Origin: Flavobacterium luteolum
Lineage (GTDB): Bacteria > Bacteroidota > Bacteroidia > Flavobacteriales > Flavobacteriaceae
Direction: 5' to 3'
NCBI RefSeq assembly: GCF_027111275.1
Contig: NZ_CP114286.1
Coordinates: 5,292,996-5,356,995 of the forward strand
DNA: 64,000 bases
Each line of letters begins with the position of its first letter. The stretch's first letter is position 1. The position numbers were made by a program, and so were the translations under genes. The notes under the pieces were generated by a model. The model ran no database searches, was not told where the DNA came from, and saw only the letters and a program-made list of their open reading frames with translations. Below are positions 7,401-16,338 of this stretch, one piece after another.

Positions 7401-10100
7401 AAAGGTTAAACTACTCGAACCTGAGCCGCTAAAATAATCAACTTGGTGAGTTGTAGCCCCAATAGTTATTGCTAATTGCGGTGTACCACTAACAAATACA
7501 CTTTCAGGAAAATTAACCGTAAAATCTAGAGTATTTCCAGTTGTATATGTTCCATTTACAGGTACAGTCAAATTTATAATTTCTGGTGCAGCTGTATCTA
7601 TGGCATAGTTATTAGAATCGGTAGTTCCGATTCCTGTATTACCTGCTGCATCTGTTACACCAGTATTGAACAATGTTATAATATTAGTCGCGTCTGCAAC
7701 ATTTGGTGTCGGTGTAAGATAGGCTGTCCAAGTAACACCGCCATCTAATGAACGTACTGCGCCTAATGTTCCGCCTTCTACTATAAAACCAGCATTGGTA
7801 AGACCTGTCACTGCTTCTGAAAAAGTAAAAGTTACCAAACTCGTTTCACCAATCTTCAAATTTGTATCTGCAACCTCTATAGATGCGGTTGGTGCAGCTG
7901 TATCTACGGCATAGTTATTAGAATAGGTCCTAGCGTTCCCTGCATTACCTGCTAGATCTGTTATGCCAGCATTGTTCAATGTTATAATATTACTTGCATC
8001 TGTAATATTTGGCGTTGGTGTAAGATAGGCTGTCCAAGTAACACCGCCATCTGATGAACTTACTGCGCTTAATGTTCCGCTTTCTACTGTAAAATCAGCA
8101 TTGGTAAAACCTGTCACTGCTTCTGAAAAAGTAAAAGTTACCAAACTCGTTTTACCAATCGTCAAGTTTATATCTGCAACCACTATAGATGCGGTTGGTC
8201 CGACAGCATCAACTAAAACAGCTGTAGTCTCACCTACATTATTTAATAGTAAGTCAGCATCGTTTATTCCAGAGTCTTTTAAAGTGCCTCCGTTAAGAAC
8301 TAAAGTGCCGACAGTAATACCATCATCATCTAATTCACCAGATTGAACAATGTATCTAAACAATAAACCACTCGTCCCCGAACCACTCATATAAATAGCT
8401 TGGCGCGTTGTTGCTCCAATGGCTATTTCCAATTGAGGTGTTCCGGTAACCGTAATATTTCCATTGAAATTAACTAAAAAATCCTGGCTATTCCCAACAG
8501 TGTATATTTTATTTGCAGGGACATCTACACTTGTTACAATTGGCACAGAGATAGCAAACGTGATTTTTGTATTATTTACTCCACCAGCATTTTGTGTAGT
8601 AATAGTATAAGTATTTGAGGCAGTTGGAGCCGTTGGTGTACCCGAAATAACACCCGATGTAGTATCAAAATACAAACCGACAGGTAAAGCCGGACTAATT
8701 GTATAAGTTTTTGTAGGGTTTGGTTCCGGTGTACCTCCTGTATTGGTAGGAGTCAAAGATGCTATAGCAGTTCCCGTAATATATGTTGTCTTAACTCCCG
8801 CATATGAAATATTTGGTACGGCTGGATTTACCGTAACATTAATTTTCGCCCTTGTACTTTCGCAACCGTTTACAGTTTGCGAAACCCAATAAGAAGTTGT
8901 TCCCAAAGCACTAGTTAAAGGCGTAATTGTCGAAACGCTTGTGCTTGTTGTAGCATCTGTATACCATTTCAAATTTGTACCGTTTGTCGCAGTTAAGGCA
9001 GACGCCGTTGCTCCAAGAGTATAAACTACCGGAGTAGACACAGTAGGTGCGGCAGGTACAGGATTTACAGCAACATTCACTGCATTTCTGGTAACAACAA
9101 TTTTTTTTACGAGACTATTGTTGGTATCTGCTACAAAAATATTTCCCGAACCATCTATAAAAACACCGTACGGACGGTTAAAATCATTTCTTACAGTTGA
9201 AATAGTAAGCCCATCAGGAGATATTTTATTAATGCTGTTTGTTCCGTAATCTGCTTCATATATATTTCCAAAAGCATCTATTGCAAGTCCAATTGGATTA
9301 TTAATTCCAATAGTCCTTAAACTTTTAACACTCCCATCAGGAGCTATTTTTTTAATAGCATTATTGTTGGTATCTGATACATAAATGTTTCCGGCAGCAT
9401 CTAAAGCAATTCCTTGCGGACGATTAAATCCAATTGCTAATGTTGTTGTAGTAACGCCATCAGGAGAGATTTTTTTTATAGCATTATTAAATTGATCTGC
9501 TACATATATGTATCCAGCAGCATCTACAGCCACATTACAAGGTCTGTTAAAACCGCCTCCTAAAGTTGTAACAGTACTTCCGTCGGCAGATATTTTTTTA
9601 ACTGCATTATTAGTACTTTCTGCTACATAAACATTTCCGGCGGCATCTAAAGCAATACCAAATGGACCACTGAGTCCACTTTTTAAAGTTGTAATAGTAA
9701 GCCCGTCAGGAGACATTTTTTTAATTGCGTTATTAAGCTGATCTGACACATAAATAGTTCCTGCTGCATCTACGGCAACTGAAGTTTCTTTATTGAAGCC
9801 ACTTCCTAATGTTATGGGAGCAAATATTTCTTCTAAATAATAATTACCAGTAGCGAGTGCTGTAGTTGAGTTCAATGCTGTTGGGCTGATGTCGGAGCTG
9901 TACCATTTATAACTACTGCCGACAGTAGTTCCTGTACTCAAGTTAGTAACAGTTGCAGAACCGCAAAATGATTGAGATGTCTGTGCTATCCCGCTGGCAA
10001 AACTCAGCAAAATAAAAACCATCAGTATCGATAATCTTGAAAGCAGCCGATCGCGTGTTTTTTTTAAGACCACTCTCAGCGAATAAGTAGTTTTTGTCAT
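4428..10100 (-). CDS. Giant T9SS-secreted NHL / Ig-like / MBG repeat protein
   Basis: This 1890-residue protein has a long signal peptide (hydrophobic core about 23-39, AQ cleavage). Domains in order: six NHL repeats of about 41 residues (about 100-338, pattern GIALDAAGNIYVSD..NNAIKKI..DG), which should form a beta-propeller; a putative Ig/PIG-type module; two copies each of a bacterial Ig-like module of about 102 residues (DTAAPTASIEVADTN..) and a VPVNGTYTTGN-type module; seven nearly identical 76-residue MBG repeats plus a divergent eighth (about 1037-1650); an Ig-like stretch; and a C-terminal T9SS type A sorting domain (IIPNPVKSN to FTKNLLVKN). Such proteins are exported through the outer membrane and act as surface adhesins or secreted scaffolds. 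The ligand is unknown. The AraC-type regulator gene directly upstream on the same strand is a possible controller. Confidence 0.9.
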   Translation of the reverse strand: MTKTTYSLRVVLKKTRDRLLSRLSILMVFILLSFASGIAQTSQSFCGSATVTNLSTGTTVGSSYKWYSSDISPTALNSTTALATGNYYLEEIFAPITLGSGFNKETSVAVDAAGTIYVSDQLNNAIKKMSPDGLTITTLKSGLSGPFGIALDAAGNVYVAESTNNAVKKISADGSTVTTLGGGFNRPCNVAVDAAGYIYVADQFNNAIKKISPDGVTTTTLAIGFNRPQGIALDAAGNIYVSDTNNNAIKKIAPDGSVKSLRTIGINNPIGLAIDAFGNIYEADYGTNSINKISPDGLTISTVRNDFNRPYGVFIDGSGNIFVADTNNSLVKKIVVTRNAVNVAVNPVPAAPTVSTPVVYTLGATASALTATNGTNLKWYTDATTSTSVSTITPLTSALGTTSYWVSQTVNGCESTRAKINVTVNPAVPNISYAGVKTTYITGTAIASLTPTNTGGTPEPNPTKTYTISPALPVGLYFDTTSGVISGTPTAPTASNTYTITTQNAGGVNNTKITFAISVPIVTSVDVPANKIYTVGNSQDFLVNFNGNITVTGTPQLEIAIGATTRQAIYMSGSGTSGLLFRYIVQSGELDDDGITVGTLVLNGGTLKDSGINDADLLLNNVGETTAVLVDAVGPTASIVVADINLTIGKTSLVTFTFSEAVTGFTNADFTVESGTLSAVSSSDGGVTWTAYLTPTPNITDASNIITLNNAGITDLAGNAGNARTYSNNYAVDTAAPTASIEVADTNLKIGETSLVTFTFSEAVTGLTNAGFIVEGGTLGAVRSLDGGVTWTAYLTPTPNVADATNIITLFNTGVTDAAGNTGIGTTDSNNYAIDTAAPEIINLTVPVNGTYTTGNTLDFTVNFPESVFVSGTPQLAITIGATTHQVDYFSGSGSSSLTFRYIVQAGELDTDGIEIGTITLNGGALRDFATNDANLLLNNVGVTTAVLVDATISPTITFADISKIYGDADFDLTAISDSPGNISYSIIAGGTGSVILSGTNNKKVTLVNAGTVAIRATQVADRNYRSGLRDITLTIEKKSISVTADSQTKTYGSTDPALSYTSLPGLVGSDSFTGALSRTAGENVGSYAIRQGTLSAGSNYAISFTESDLAVTAKPIAVTADSQTKIYGSADPVLTYTFSTGLVGSDVFTGALSRTAGENVGSYAIGQGTLSAGSNYAISYTESNLAVTAKPISVTADSQTKIYGSADPVLTYTFSPGLVGSDSFTGALSRTAGENVGSYAIGQGTLSAGSNYAISFTESDLAVTAKPIAVTADSQTKIYGSADPVLTYTFSPGLVGSDSFTGALSRTAGENVGSYAIGQGTLSAGSNYAISYTESNLAVTVKPIAVTADSQTKIYGSADPVLTYTFSPGLVGSDSFTGALSRTAGENVGSYAIGQGTLSAGSNYAISYTESNLAVTAKPIAVTADSQTKIYGSADPVLTYTFSPGLVGSDVFTGALSRTAGENVGSYAIGQGTLSAGSNYAISFTESDLAVTAKPIAVTADSKTKIYGSADPVLTYTFSPGLVGSDAFTGALSRTAGENVGSYAIGQGTLSAGSNYAISYTESNLIVTAKPITVTADDFQTKVYGETDSTLTYSVSPALVRNDIFSGTLKRAIGENVGTYEIGQGTLTAGNNYAITYIGKDFEITRANQVITWNQTLVSNCDGATSTVLTASSNSGLPISYVSSNIDVVTIFNNELIFKNSGSGTITASQAGNNNYYAAESITLPVLNSQPNLIRQQFDNVIFFDNSSKEFTSYAWYKDGILVADQTLQYYKEAGGLNGTYYAVAKKLDGTLITSCPLKLSSTATNEVIKIIPNPVKSNETYQLVTNFDPAKMINSRVDVFSISGSLVDQKVTNENETTLLAPAVEGVYIVRLTLTNGKTFTKNLLVKN
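5150..6990 (-). repeat. 228-bp tandem repeat array coding for MBG domains
   Basis: Seven direct repeats of exactly 228 bp encode 76-residue units, followed by one diverged unit. The conserved ATTGG/ATTGA element recurs at 5383, 5611, 5839, 6067, 6295, 6523, 6751 and 6979, always 228 bases apart. Units differ at a few sites only (SFTESDLAV versus SYTESNLAV; GSDSFTG, GSDVFTG or GSDAFTG). These variants are mixed along the array, as expected after unequal crossing-over or gene conversion. Confidence 0.95.
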
Positions 10101-10119
10101 AGTCTATTTTTTTTGCAGA

Positions 10120-10127
10120 CAAAAGTA
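10120..10127 (-). promoter_or_regulatory. Putative -7 promoter element of the giant repeat protein gene
   Basis: On the minus strand this reads TACTTTTG, a perfect match to the Bacteroidota -7 consensus TAnnTTTG, about 20 bases upstream of the ATG. No TTG was found at the preferred spacing upstream, so the assignment is tentative. Confidence 0.4.
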
Positions 10128-10227
10128 AAATAGAGGCTATGGTAAGAGATGCTCCAAAAAGTTTTATTCAAAAAAATCTATAGCCCAAAAAGTCATTGTG
10201 ACTATATAATCAAAGCAAAAAAGAAGT

Positions 10228-11343
10228 TTATAGAACTACTTCTAATTCTTGTTTTTGAAGTTCAGACGGCAGAACACCATGATGTTTTTTAAAAGCGGTA
10301 CTAAATTTACTGGTGTTTTCGTAACCAAACTTATATGAAATTTCCTTTATGAGAAGTTTGTTTTCTATAATAAGTTCTTTGGCTAAGATCATCTGTTTTT
10401 CCTGAAAATATTTATAAATGGGTTTTCCAAAAAACTGCTTAAAATCTGATTTGAGTTTGCTTTCAGAAATCTTAAATTTTTCAGCCAAAAAATCAATTCC
10501 AGGAAATTTGTCAAATAAATTACCTATTAAATAGTTTTCGACTTTATTGATACTAAATTTATCATTATAGTCAATGACAGAATGTCTTTTAATCACTTCT
10601 TGTTTCTTGCAAATTTTCAAGAAATCAAAAATAAGATTCAAAGTATAAAGTTTAAACTGGAGAAAATCGATATGAGTTGATTCATTATTCATATTCATAA
10701 CTTCATCAAACAAGCCAAAATTTTTCAATACCTCTTCCTCTTCATCAAGCGGCCAAGCAATATAAGGTGTATCAGATGCTATAAAATCATTTAATCCGGC
10801 TTCAGAGAACAAACTATTTTGAACAAGATTTTTTTGCAGCCATTCTTCACTAAAATACAGAGTGATGTATTTATTATTTGCACCTTTAAAATTAACATCA
10901 CAATTGCGTTCTTTTGGCTTAAAGAATGTCCAACTGTAATTTGCAAAACATAATTGTTTTTCACAGATTTTCATATCAGCTACTACACGAGTTGTAACAT
11001 TATTAAGACTAAGCATATAATAGCCTTCATCCTCAATTTTCAATTCCTGAGGATTATCATAAATAAGATCAAAGGCAACATTAGTTTTATATCTCATTTT
11101 AGAATAAATAACCCAAAGGCCTTCTTCTAATTTTTGATAGTTAAAACCTCCTGAACAAAATGGCGTATTAGCATAAACACTCTGCTTTACTCGATTATGT
11201 TTCATAAACGGGTAGTTGGCAAGACTCTCGACCAGATCCTGCGGAGATTTACTGCTATAAGGAAGATGATAGAAACCATTGCTGTACGTAAAAAAGTACT
11301 GCTTAAATTGGTTTAGCCAATTCTGTAATTTTTGTTGAAGCAT
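10228..11343 (-). CDS. AraC-family transcriptional regulator
   Basis: This is a 371-residue protein. The last about 100 residues form the AraC/XylS double helix-turn-helix: FPGIDFLAEKFKISESKLKSDFKQFFGKP for the first HTH and IKEISYKFGYENTSKFSTAFKKHHGVLPSEL for the second. The first about 260 residues are a putative sensory region with no recognisable ligand-binding family and no transmembrane segment. It lies 127 bases upstream of the giant repeat protein gene on the same strand. Regulation of that gene or of itself is plausible but unproven. Start chosen at the first ATG. Confidence 0.85.
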   Translation of the reverse strand: MLQQKLQNWLNQFKQYFFTYSNGFYHLPYSSKSPQDLVESLANYPFMKHNRVKQSVYANTPFCSGGFNYQKLEEGLWVIYSKMRYKTNVAFDLIYDNPQELKIEDEGYYMLSLNNVTTRVVADMKICEKQLCFANYSWTFFKPKERNCDVNFKGANNKYITLYFSEEWLQKNLVQNSLFSEAGLNDFIASDTPYIAWPLDEEEEVLKNFGLFDEVMNMNNESTHIDFLQFKLYTLNLIFDFLKICKKQEVIKRHSVIDYNDKFSINKVENYLIGNLFDKFPGIDFLAEKFKISESKLKSDFKQFFGKPIYKYFQEKQMILAKELIIENKLLIKEISYKFGYENTSKFSTAFKKHHGVLPSELQKQELEVVL

Positions 11344-11935
11344 TTTATGCGTAAAAAAGTTTACTTAAAACCATTTATTAGAATTCCGATTTTTTATTCT
11401 TCTAAAAAACAGGTTTTGACGTTGTCAAATATAGTCCTAAATGATCTTCCTTTGCAAATTGCACTATTAAAATTATTTAAAAATGGATTTGATACTTTTT
11501 TGTGACTAAAAATTTAAGATTATAGCATGAAGAAATCAATTATTATAAATTTTGACATGAATTAGAACTACTTTTCTACTTCATCTAGCTTAGACAGCAC
11601 TTCAGCGATAAGGTTCGAATCCTGATCTCATCTTAAATAATATTTTCTTCTTTATCAATGTGAAATAGTTCCAGAAATTAACTTTTCAGAATTTAAAAGA
11701 GTTGCATTAACAAAAGATACAAATGGGGTACAAATAAAAAGACTGCAAAAAATATGCACTTCTTCATTTCATATAGTAAAAAAAGAACTTAGACTACCCA
11801 AAGCTATTTTAATCAACTCACTAACAAGTTATTAACACAGTATAGTATATATCATTTTTTTGTTAACTTTAACATCCCTTTTCTTTATTCGGAATTTATA
11901 TTTCCAAAAAATCAACCTCATAAATATTAAAAATT
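11344..11935. other. 592-bp intergenic region with tRNA-like remnant and no supported gene
   Basis: This region separates the divergent AraC-type and TPR genes. It holds a tRNA-like fragment at about 11586-11632. After that comes a 63-codon open frame without a start codon (about 11643-11834, + strand, ending TAA). The frame reads like protein (for example EINFSEFKRVALTKDTNG) but has no recognised family. Together these look like eroded remains of something larger. The rest is AT-rich spacer. Confidence 0.4.
11586..11632 (+). pseudogene. tRNA-like 3' fragment (degenerate)
   Basis: GGTTCGAATCC at 11611-11621 is the near-universal T-arm core of tRNAs. A few bases upstream, TAGCTTAG...AGCACTTC resembles the D-arm and the start of the anticodon arm. 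The spacing is too short for a complete anticodon arm, and no acceptor-stem partner could be found for the 3' side. It is therefore at best a decayed or internally deleted tRNA, perhaps an old integration site. Confidence 0.3.
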
Positions 11936-12526
11936 ATGAAATGGTTTCTCAATTTAGGTCTGCCATTTAAGAGCAAAGCTTTGGAGACAAGTATCAAACA
12001 GGACTCTATTGATTTAGAAAAAGGAACACAACTGTTTTTATCCAATCAGTTTGATGAAGCTTTGTTTCATTTGGATAATGCCTTAAATAAGGGATTTGAC
12101 AGTGGACTATATCAATTAAGGGCAAAATGTTTTCAAAAACTAAACTTTCATTATAAGGCAATAGAAGATTTTGATAAGGTTATTGAAGACAATCCTTTAG
12201 AGTTTTCCAATTACTACAGTCGTGCAATTTCTAAAAATGCGATTTCTGATATCAGTGGCCAGGTTGAAGATCTTCAAAGCTGCATCTATTATTATAAAAA
12301 ACATAAAAATATAGAAAACAACATTTTAAAGAATCTAGAAACAGAGTTAATAACCACCCGAAAATATGTCGAAAGTGTAAAAAGCACGATAGCTTCTCTC
12401 CACAATATTTCTTACTCCGAAATAAAAAATCTGATTAATGAATCTTTACTTCAGATAAAAAAAATCAGACCACGAACCCGAAGATTAAAAACCACAAAAA
12501 ACAGCAAAATTCTATTAGGAAGCTAA
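11936..12526 (+). CDS. Small TPR-repeat protein
   Basis: This is a 196-residue protein. Residues about 25-125 contain about three tetratricopeptide-like helix pairs (KGTQLFLSNQFDEALFHLDNA, LRAKCFQKLNFHYKAIEDFDKVIEDNP, YSRAISKNAISDISGQVEDLQ), a protein-binding scaffold. The rest is helical and ends in a very basic tail (KIRPRTRRLKTTKNSK). There is no clear signal peptide, so a cytoplasmic location is likely. It stands alone between a long gap and the convergent ppk gene. No function can be assigned. Confidence 0.75.
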   Translation: MKWFLNLGLPFKSKALETSIKQDSIDLEKGTQLFLSNQFDEALFHLDNALNKGFDSGLYQLRAKCFQKLNFHYKAIEDFDKVIEDNPLEFSNYYSRAISKNAISDISGQVEDLQSCIYYYKKHKNIENNILKNLETELITTRKYVESVKSTIASLHNISYSEIKNLINESLLQIKKIRPRTRRLKTTKNSKILLGS

Positions 12527-12800
12527 TGCTTCAGAATTAAGCGAGTTGATATATTCTCTTGGCGCAATAGCTGTTATCTCTTTAAAATATCTTTATTGCT
12601 GTTTAAAAAATTTTAAAGAAGAATCTACAAAAACAATTCTTTAAAAGTGATAATCATTTTAATTATTAATAAAATGAAAAATTAAACACATCTTAGCGAT
12701 ATCTCTTACAGCATTCTGATATATTAATTTAATATTGGATGATTTTGACAAGATCATCACAAAAAAGTATGATCATTGAGATCAGAATTTTCAAAATAAT

Positions 12801-14822
12801 TTAGGATGTTCTATTGGTTTCTTCAAGCCAATCGTAAATTTCAGTCTGCGCACGTCTTGGATTTTCATGATCATCAATTTCTAATTCATTCAATCCTTCG
12901 CTGTTTATTATTCTTCTTTTGGTATTATCTTCCAACTGCAGTTGAATTATTTTATTTATTTCTTCAATATATTTTTCATCGTATATTGGAAATGCCACTT
13001 CTATCCTTCTGTTTAAATTTCGACTTAACATGTCTGCAGACGATAAATAGACTTTTTCTTGTCCGTTATTGGCGAATTTATAGATTCTGGAATGCTCTAA
13101 AAACATATCGACAATGCGGTAGATTTTTATATTTTCAGAGACTTTTTTAATTCCTGGCAAAAGCGTACATATTCCGCGGACTATTAATGTAACTTCAACA
13201 CCAGCTTTATCGGCTTCAATAAGTTTATCAATAATATCCTTTTCATCTAGTCCGTTAACTTTTAAAAATACCGACGCCGGTTTATCTGCTTTTTTATTTT
13301 TTATTTCGATATCAATTAATTCCAATAATTTTTCCTTCATATTAAAACCAGCGGCTAAAATATGCTTTGGTTCAGTTCCTTTTTTCTTGGTTTTTAAAAA
13401 AGTAAAAATCTTTTTCAAATCATTGGTATAGGCTGTTTCTGCCGTAAAAAAACCAAAATCTGAATAAATATTTGCTGTACTTTCATTAAAATTTCCTGTT
13501 GACAAATAGGCATAATTCTTTTTATTGCCATATTTGTCTTTCATCGTAATCATAGCTGCTTTAGCATGCACTTTTAAATTAGGAAGACTTTGAATGATTT
13601 TAATACCGGCATTTTTCATTTCTTTAGACCAGTATAAATTATTATGTTCATCAAAACGCGCTTTTACCTCAACAAAAACAGTTACTTTTTTTCCATTCTT
13701 CGCAGCACTGATTAAAGCATTTGCAATTAAAGATTGAGAAGAAATACGATAGAGCGTAATTTTAATTTCCGTAACATTTTTATTTATCGCTGCCTGATTA
13801 AAAAACTGAAGCACATAATAATACGATTGATAAGGAAAATGAAGTAATTGGTTTTGTTTTTTTATAACATCAAAAATTGAAGTGTTATTTTCAAAAGGCA
13901 AATGCGGAAGATTTGGGTAATACTTTCCCTGAAGCTTTGGTTTAAGAGGATTCGGAAATTTGAATAAATCGAAAAAATTATGATGACTCCCTCCTTTTAT
14001 CATTTCACTTTTATAAAGTTTAAAGGCTTTTTTACAGATCGAAAAAGAATCTGCATCCATATTGGAATCATATAAAAATCTTGTGGCAGAACCTTTCTTG
14101 CGTTCTTCCACTTTTGCTTCAATTTTAGCTATTAAATCACCTGAAGTTTCATCTTCAATTAAATAATTTTCATCTCGATTTAATTTTATGGCATTACACG
14201 AAATAATTTTATCCGCAGGAAATATCAACGATAAACAATTTCTGATTATCGTATCGATTGAAATAACATAATGTCTGTTTTCTATACTTTCTAACTGCTT
14301 AAAACGATCCAGCTTATCTGAAGGAATATTCAAATAAGCAAAATTGTAATTGCCTTTGCTGTCTTTTAATTTTACCAAAAAATATAAACTTCGGTTATTT
14401 AGAAAATATGTTTTGGGATGATTTAAAGTGATATAAACAACCTGAATATAGGACAGAATAATACTTTTAAAGTAATACTCAATCTCCGTTAAATGCACAG
14501 GCAGCAATTCCTGATACTCGTAATATATGATATCATTTAAAGCCAATTCAGTCAAAATGGAATAGCTCCATATTTTTCCAAATCTATTTTGCTGTCGATT
14601 TACTTCCTTTAAAACATCTTCTAAAAGATCACTGTTTTTCTTAGTCTTCTTTTTCTGCAGTTTATTTATTTTGACCCTGAAAAACTCATCCAGATTAGAA
14701 GAATGGATGGCCAAAAATTTGATTCGGTCATATACTGCATTATTTAAGTCTTCAGCTTCATCCAAAATACAGTTATTGAAAGAAAGCCAAGAGATTTCTG
14801 AAGGAGTTAGATGATTATGCAC
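12801..14822 (-). CDS. ppk1: Polyphosphate kinase 1
   Basis: This 673-residue protein has the usual PPK1 length and order: N-terminal N and H domains (SWLSFNNCILDEA, FLAIHSSNLDEFFRVK) and then two phospholipase-D-like catalytic domains. Visible motifs include ITLYRISSQS, the KVHAK motif with the catalytic His 419, STGNFNESTA and LSSADMLSRNLNRRIE. It reversibly transfers the gamma phosphate of ATP to polyphosphate, storing phosphate. The phosphate-acquisition locus begins less than 700 bases away on the same strand, a sensible pairing of uptake and storage. A small gene and a terminator lie between, so it is its own transcript. Confidence 0.95.
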   Translation of the reverse strand: MHNHLTPSEISWLSFNNCILDEAEDLNNAVYDRIKFLAIHSSNLDEFFRVKINKLQKKKTKKNSDLLEDVLKEVNRQQNRFGKIWSYSILTELALNDIIYYEYQELLPVHLTEIEYYFKSIILSYIQVVYITLNHPKTYFLNNRSLYFLVKLKDSKGNYNFAYLNIPSDKLDRFKQLESIENRHYVISIDTIIRNCLSLIFPADKIISCNAIKLNRDENYLIEDETSGDLIAKIEAKVEERKKGSATRFLYDSNMDADSFSICKKAFKLYKSEMIKGGSHHNFFDLFKFPNPLKPKLQGKYYPNLPHLPFENNTSIFDVIKKQNQLLHFPYQSYYYVLQFFNQAAINKNVTEIKITLYRISSQSLIANALISAAKNGKKVTVFVEVKARFDEHNNLYWSKEMKNAGIKIIQSLPNLKVHAKAAMITMKDKYGNKKNYAYLSTGNFNESTANIYSDFGFFTAETAYTNDLKKIFTFLKTKKKGTEPKHILAAGFNMKEKLLELIDIEIKNKKADKPASVFLKVNGLDEKDIIDKLIEADKAGVEVTLIVRGICTLLPGIKKVSENIKIYRIVDMFLEHSRIYKFANNGQEKVYLSSADMLSRNLNRRIEVAFPIYDEKYIEEINKIIQLQLEDNTKRRIINSEGLNELEIDDHENPRRAQTEIYDWLEETNRTS

Positions 14823-15030
14823 GCTTTATATTTTGAGGATTAAAACTGAATTACTACTACTAACTTCGTGAATTTATGTCATTATTATAGCTCTATTTTA
14901 CTACAAAACCAGGCAATTAACCAAAAAATAATCTATTGCTAACATCATCTTTTATTACTTGGGTTATTTCTGATATTATTTATATTAAACATTAAGTGTT
15001 GCTTAAGAAATCTAAAAAAATGCAACGACA

Positions 15031-15060
15031 AAACCCTTCAAGTTTACACTTGAAGGGTTT
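15031..15060 (-). terminator. Strong terminator hairpin after the 97-residue protein gene
   Basis: Arms of 13 bases (15031-15043 and 15048-15060, core CCCTTCAAGT/ACTTGAAGGG) pair perfectly around a 4-base loop. The arm ends are A/T and a T-rich stretch follows slightly downstream on the minus strand. It separates the 15090-15383 gene from ppk1. Confidence 0.75.
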
Positions 15061-15089
15061 GCAGCTATAATGAGCATGAATAATCAGAA

Positions 15090-15383
15090 CTAAAAATTCA
15101 ATAAAGGCGGATTTTTTTGCAGTTCAGAAAGCAATTTTCGGTTCCCTTTGTTTATGACCGTTCGGACTCTTTTTTTCTTTCCTTCATATTCTTTAATACA
15201 TTTTTCGAGTTCGCTGTAAAGCTTATTATATTTATCATACAACTCTTGCAGCGATTCCATTTCTTCCCGGATTTCAGATTCCTGTGATTCTCCTAACGCA
15301 TAAGAAAATACAGCAGACATAACTTCAAATTTATCGAAAGCCATTGCAATAATCCGGTGCTCTCTGGAACTTATTCCATTCAT
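15090..15383 (-). CDS. Small helical (coiled-coil) protein of unknown function
   Basis: This is a 97-residue protein. No family is recognised. Residues about 34-72 are rich in Glu, Lys and Leu with heptad-like spacing (EIREEMESLQELYDKYNKLYSELEKCIKEYE in pieces), so a coiled coil is likely. A basic patch (KKKRVRTVINKGNRK) follows. There is no signal peptide. It lies 45 bases downstream of the glycerophosphodiesterase gene and has its own strong terminator, so it may be the last gene of the phosphorus locus. Support is the ATG start, a compact frame and the position before a terminator. Confidence 0.6.
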   Translation of the reverse strand: MNGISSREHRIIAMAFDKFEVMSAVFSYALGESQESEIREEMESLQELYDKYNKLYSELEKCIKEYEGKKKRVRTVINKGNRKLLSELQKNPPLLNF

Positions 15384-15428
15384 TCTTAAATTTCCTTTAT
15401 TAAATTAATTATTCAAAAAATAGTGTTT

Positions 15429-16337
15429 TTACAAAGTTAATTTCTGCAATACTTTTTCAGGATAGTCTGTAATAATTCCATCTACCTTAAGCTGTATCAT
15501 ATTGTCAATTGCTTTGTCATCATTAACAGTCCACGGAATGATTTTAATCTTCATCAATCGAAGTGAATCAACCGCAGTTTGGTTCAGTAATTTATAATGC
15601 GGACTGTAAATTTCTGGTTTAAAATCAAGCAAAGAGAGATTTTTAGCTACGCTGCCTTCTCCAACCAAATAGGCTATTTTTGTTTTTGGATATCTTTTGT
15701 GCATCACATTTAAAACAGTTGGATCAAAAGATTGAATGTTGATCTTTCGTTCAATACCTTTTTCTTTAATGATTTTCATTACCAAATCTGTAAAAGCTTC
15801 TGGTTCTGGCTGTCTTTTGCCATAATCTGATTTTTCAGATTTGATTTCGATATTGTATCGGACTGGTTTTAAATTACTTTTGGCAATAAATCCTTCAACA
15901 CTATCTATTACTTCTGACAATAAAGGCTTATACGTTTTTTGTTTCTGCTGCATCGGAAAAGAACTATTTCCTCTTGAACCGCCGTCAAATTTTCTAATGC
16001 TGTCATACGTCATTTCGTATAGGTTAAAACTCTTTTCTTTGTCCTTTGCAATTGGCTTCCCTTCGCTATCAAGCATATATTGCGAAGACATAAAAGGCTC
16101 ATGAGAAACGACCACTTTTTGGTCTTTAGAAATTACAACATCCAATTCTACCACATCTGCACCTTTTTTTACAGCACTTAAAAAAGCAGAAATAGAATTC
16201 TCAGGAAAATTGCCTCGATCACCTCGATGCCCTTGAACTTCTATTGTTCTTTTTGCTGTAACTGTCTTTTGGCTTCCACAGGAATATATTGCTGCTACAC
16301 CAATTAAGACACAAATTATCCTTTTGAATTTTGTCAT
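15429..16337 (-). CDS. Glycerophosphodiester phosphodiesterase lipoprotein
   Basis: This 302-residue protein has a lipoprotein signal (IYSC lipobox, Cys 20). The GDPD TIM-barrel motifs are clear: HRG at 37-39, PENS at 45-48, ELD with Glu 64 and Asp 66, and SHE with His 79. It ends with the expected GIITDYPE. The family hydrolyses glycerophosphodiesters (deacylated phospholipids, possibly teichoic acid pieces) to glycerol-3-phosphate and an alcohol. The stop of the calcineurin-like gene is one base upstream of this ATG, so translation is coupled. It is the last enzyme of the phosphorus-scavenging operon. Confidence 0.93.
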   Translation of the reverse strand: MTKFKRIICVLIGVAAIYSCGSQKTVTAKRTIEVQGHRGDRGNFPENSISAFLSAVKKGADVVELDVVISKDQKVVVSHEPFMSSQYMLDSEGKPIAKDKEKSFNLYEMTYDSIRKFDGGSRGNSSFPMQQKQKTYKPLLSEVIDSVEGFIAKSNLKPVRYNIEIKSEKSDYGKRQPEPEAFTDLVMKIIKEKGIERKINIQSFDPTVLNVMHKRYPKTKIAYLVGEGSVAKNLSLLDFKPEIYSPHYKLLNQTAVDSLRLMKIKIIPWTVNDDKAIDNMIQLKVDGIITDYPEKVLQKLTL

Positions 16338-16338
16338 T

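Noticed and set aside
8101..8346. 81-codon plus-strand frame inside the giant repeat protein gene
   Set aside because: It is antisense to repeated Ig-like modules, and its openness follows from their codon composition.
12806..13150. 114-codon open frame on the plus strand within ppk1
   Set aside because: It lies wholly antisense to a well-conserved enzyme gene and has no family features.
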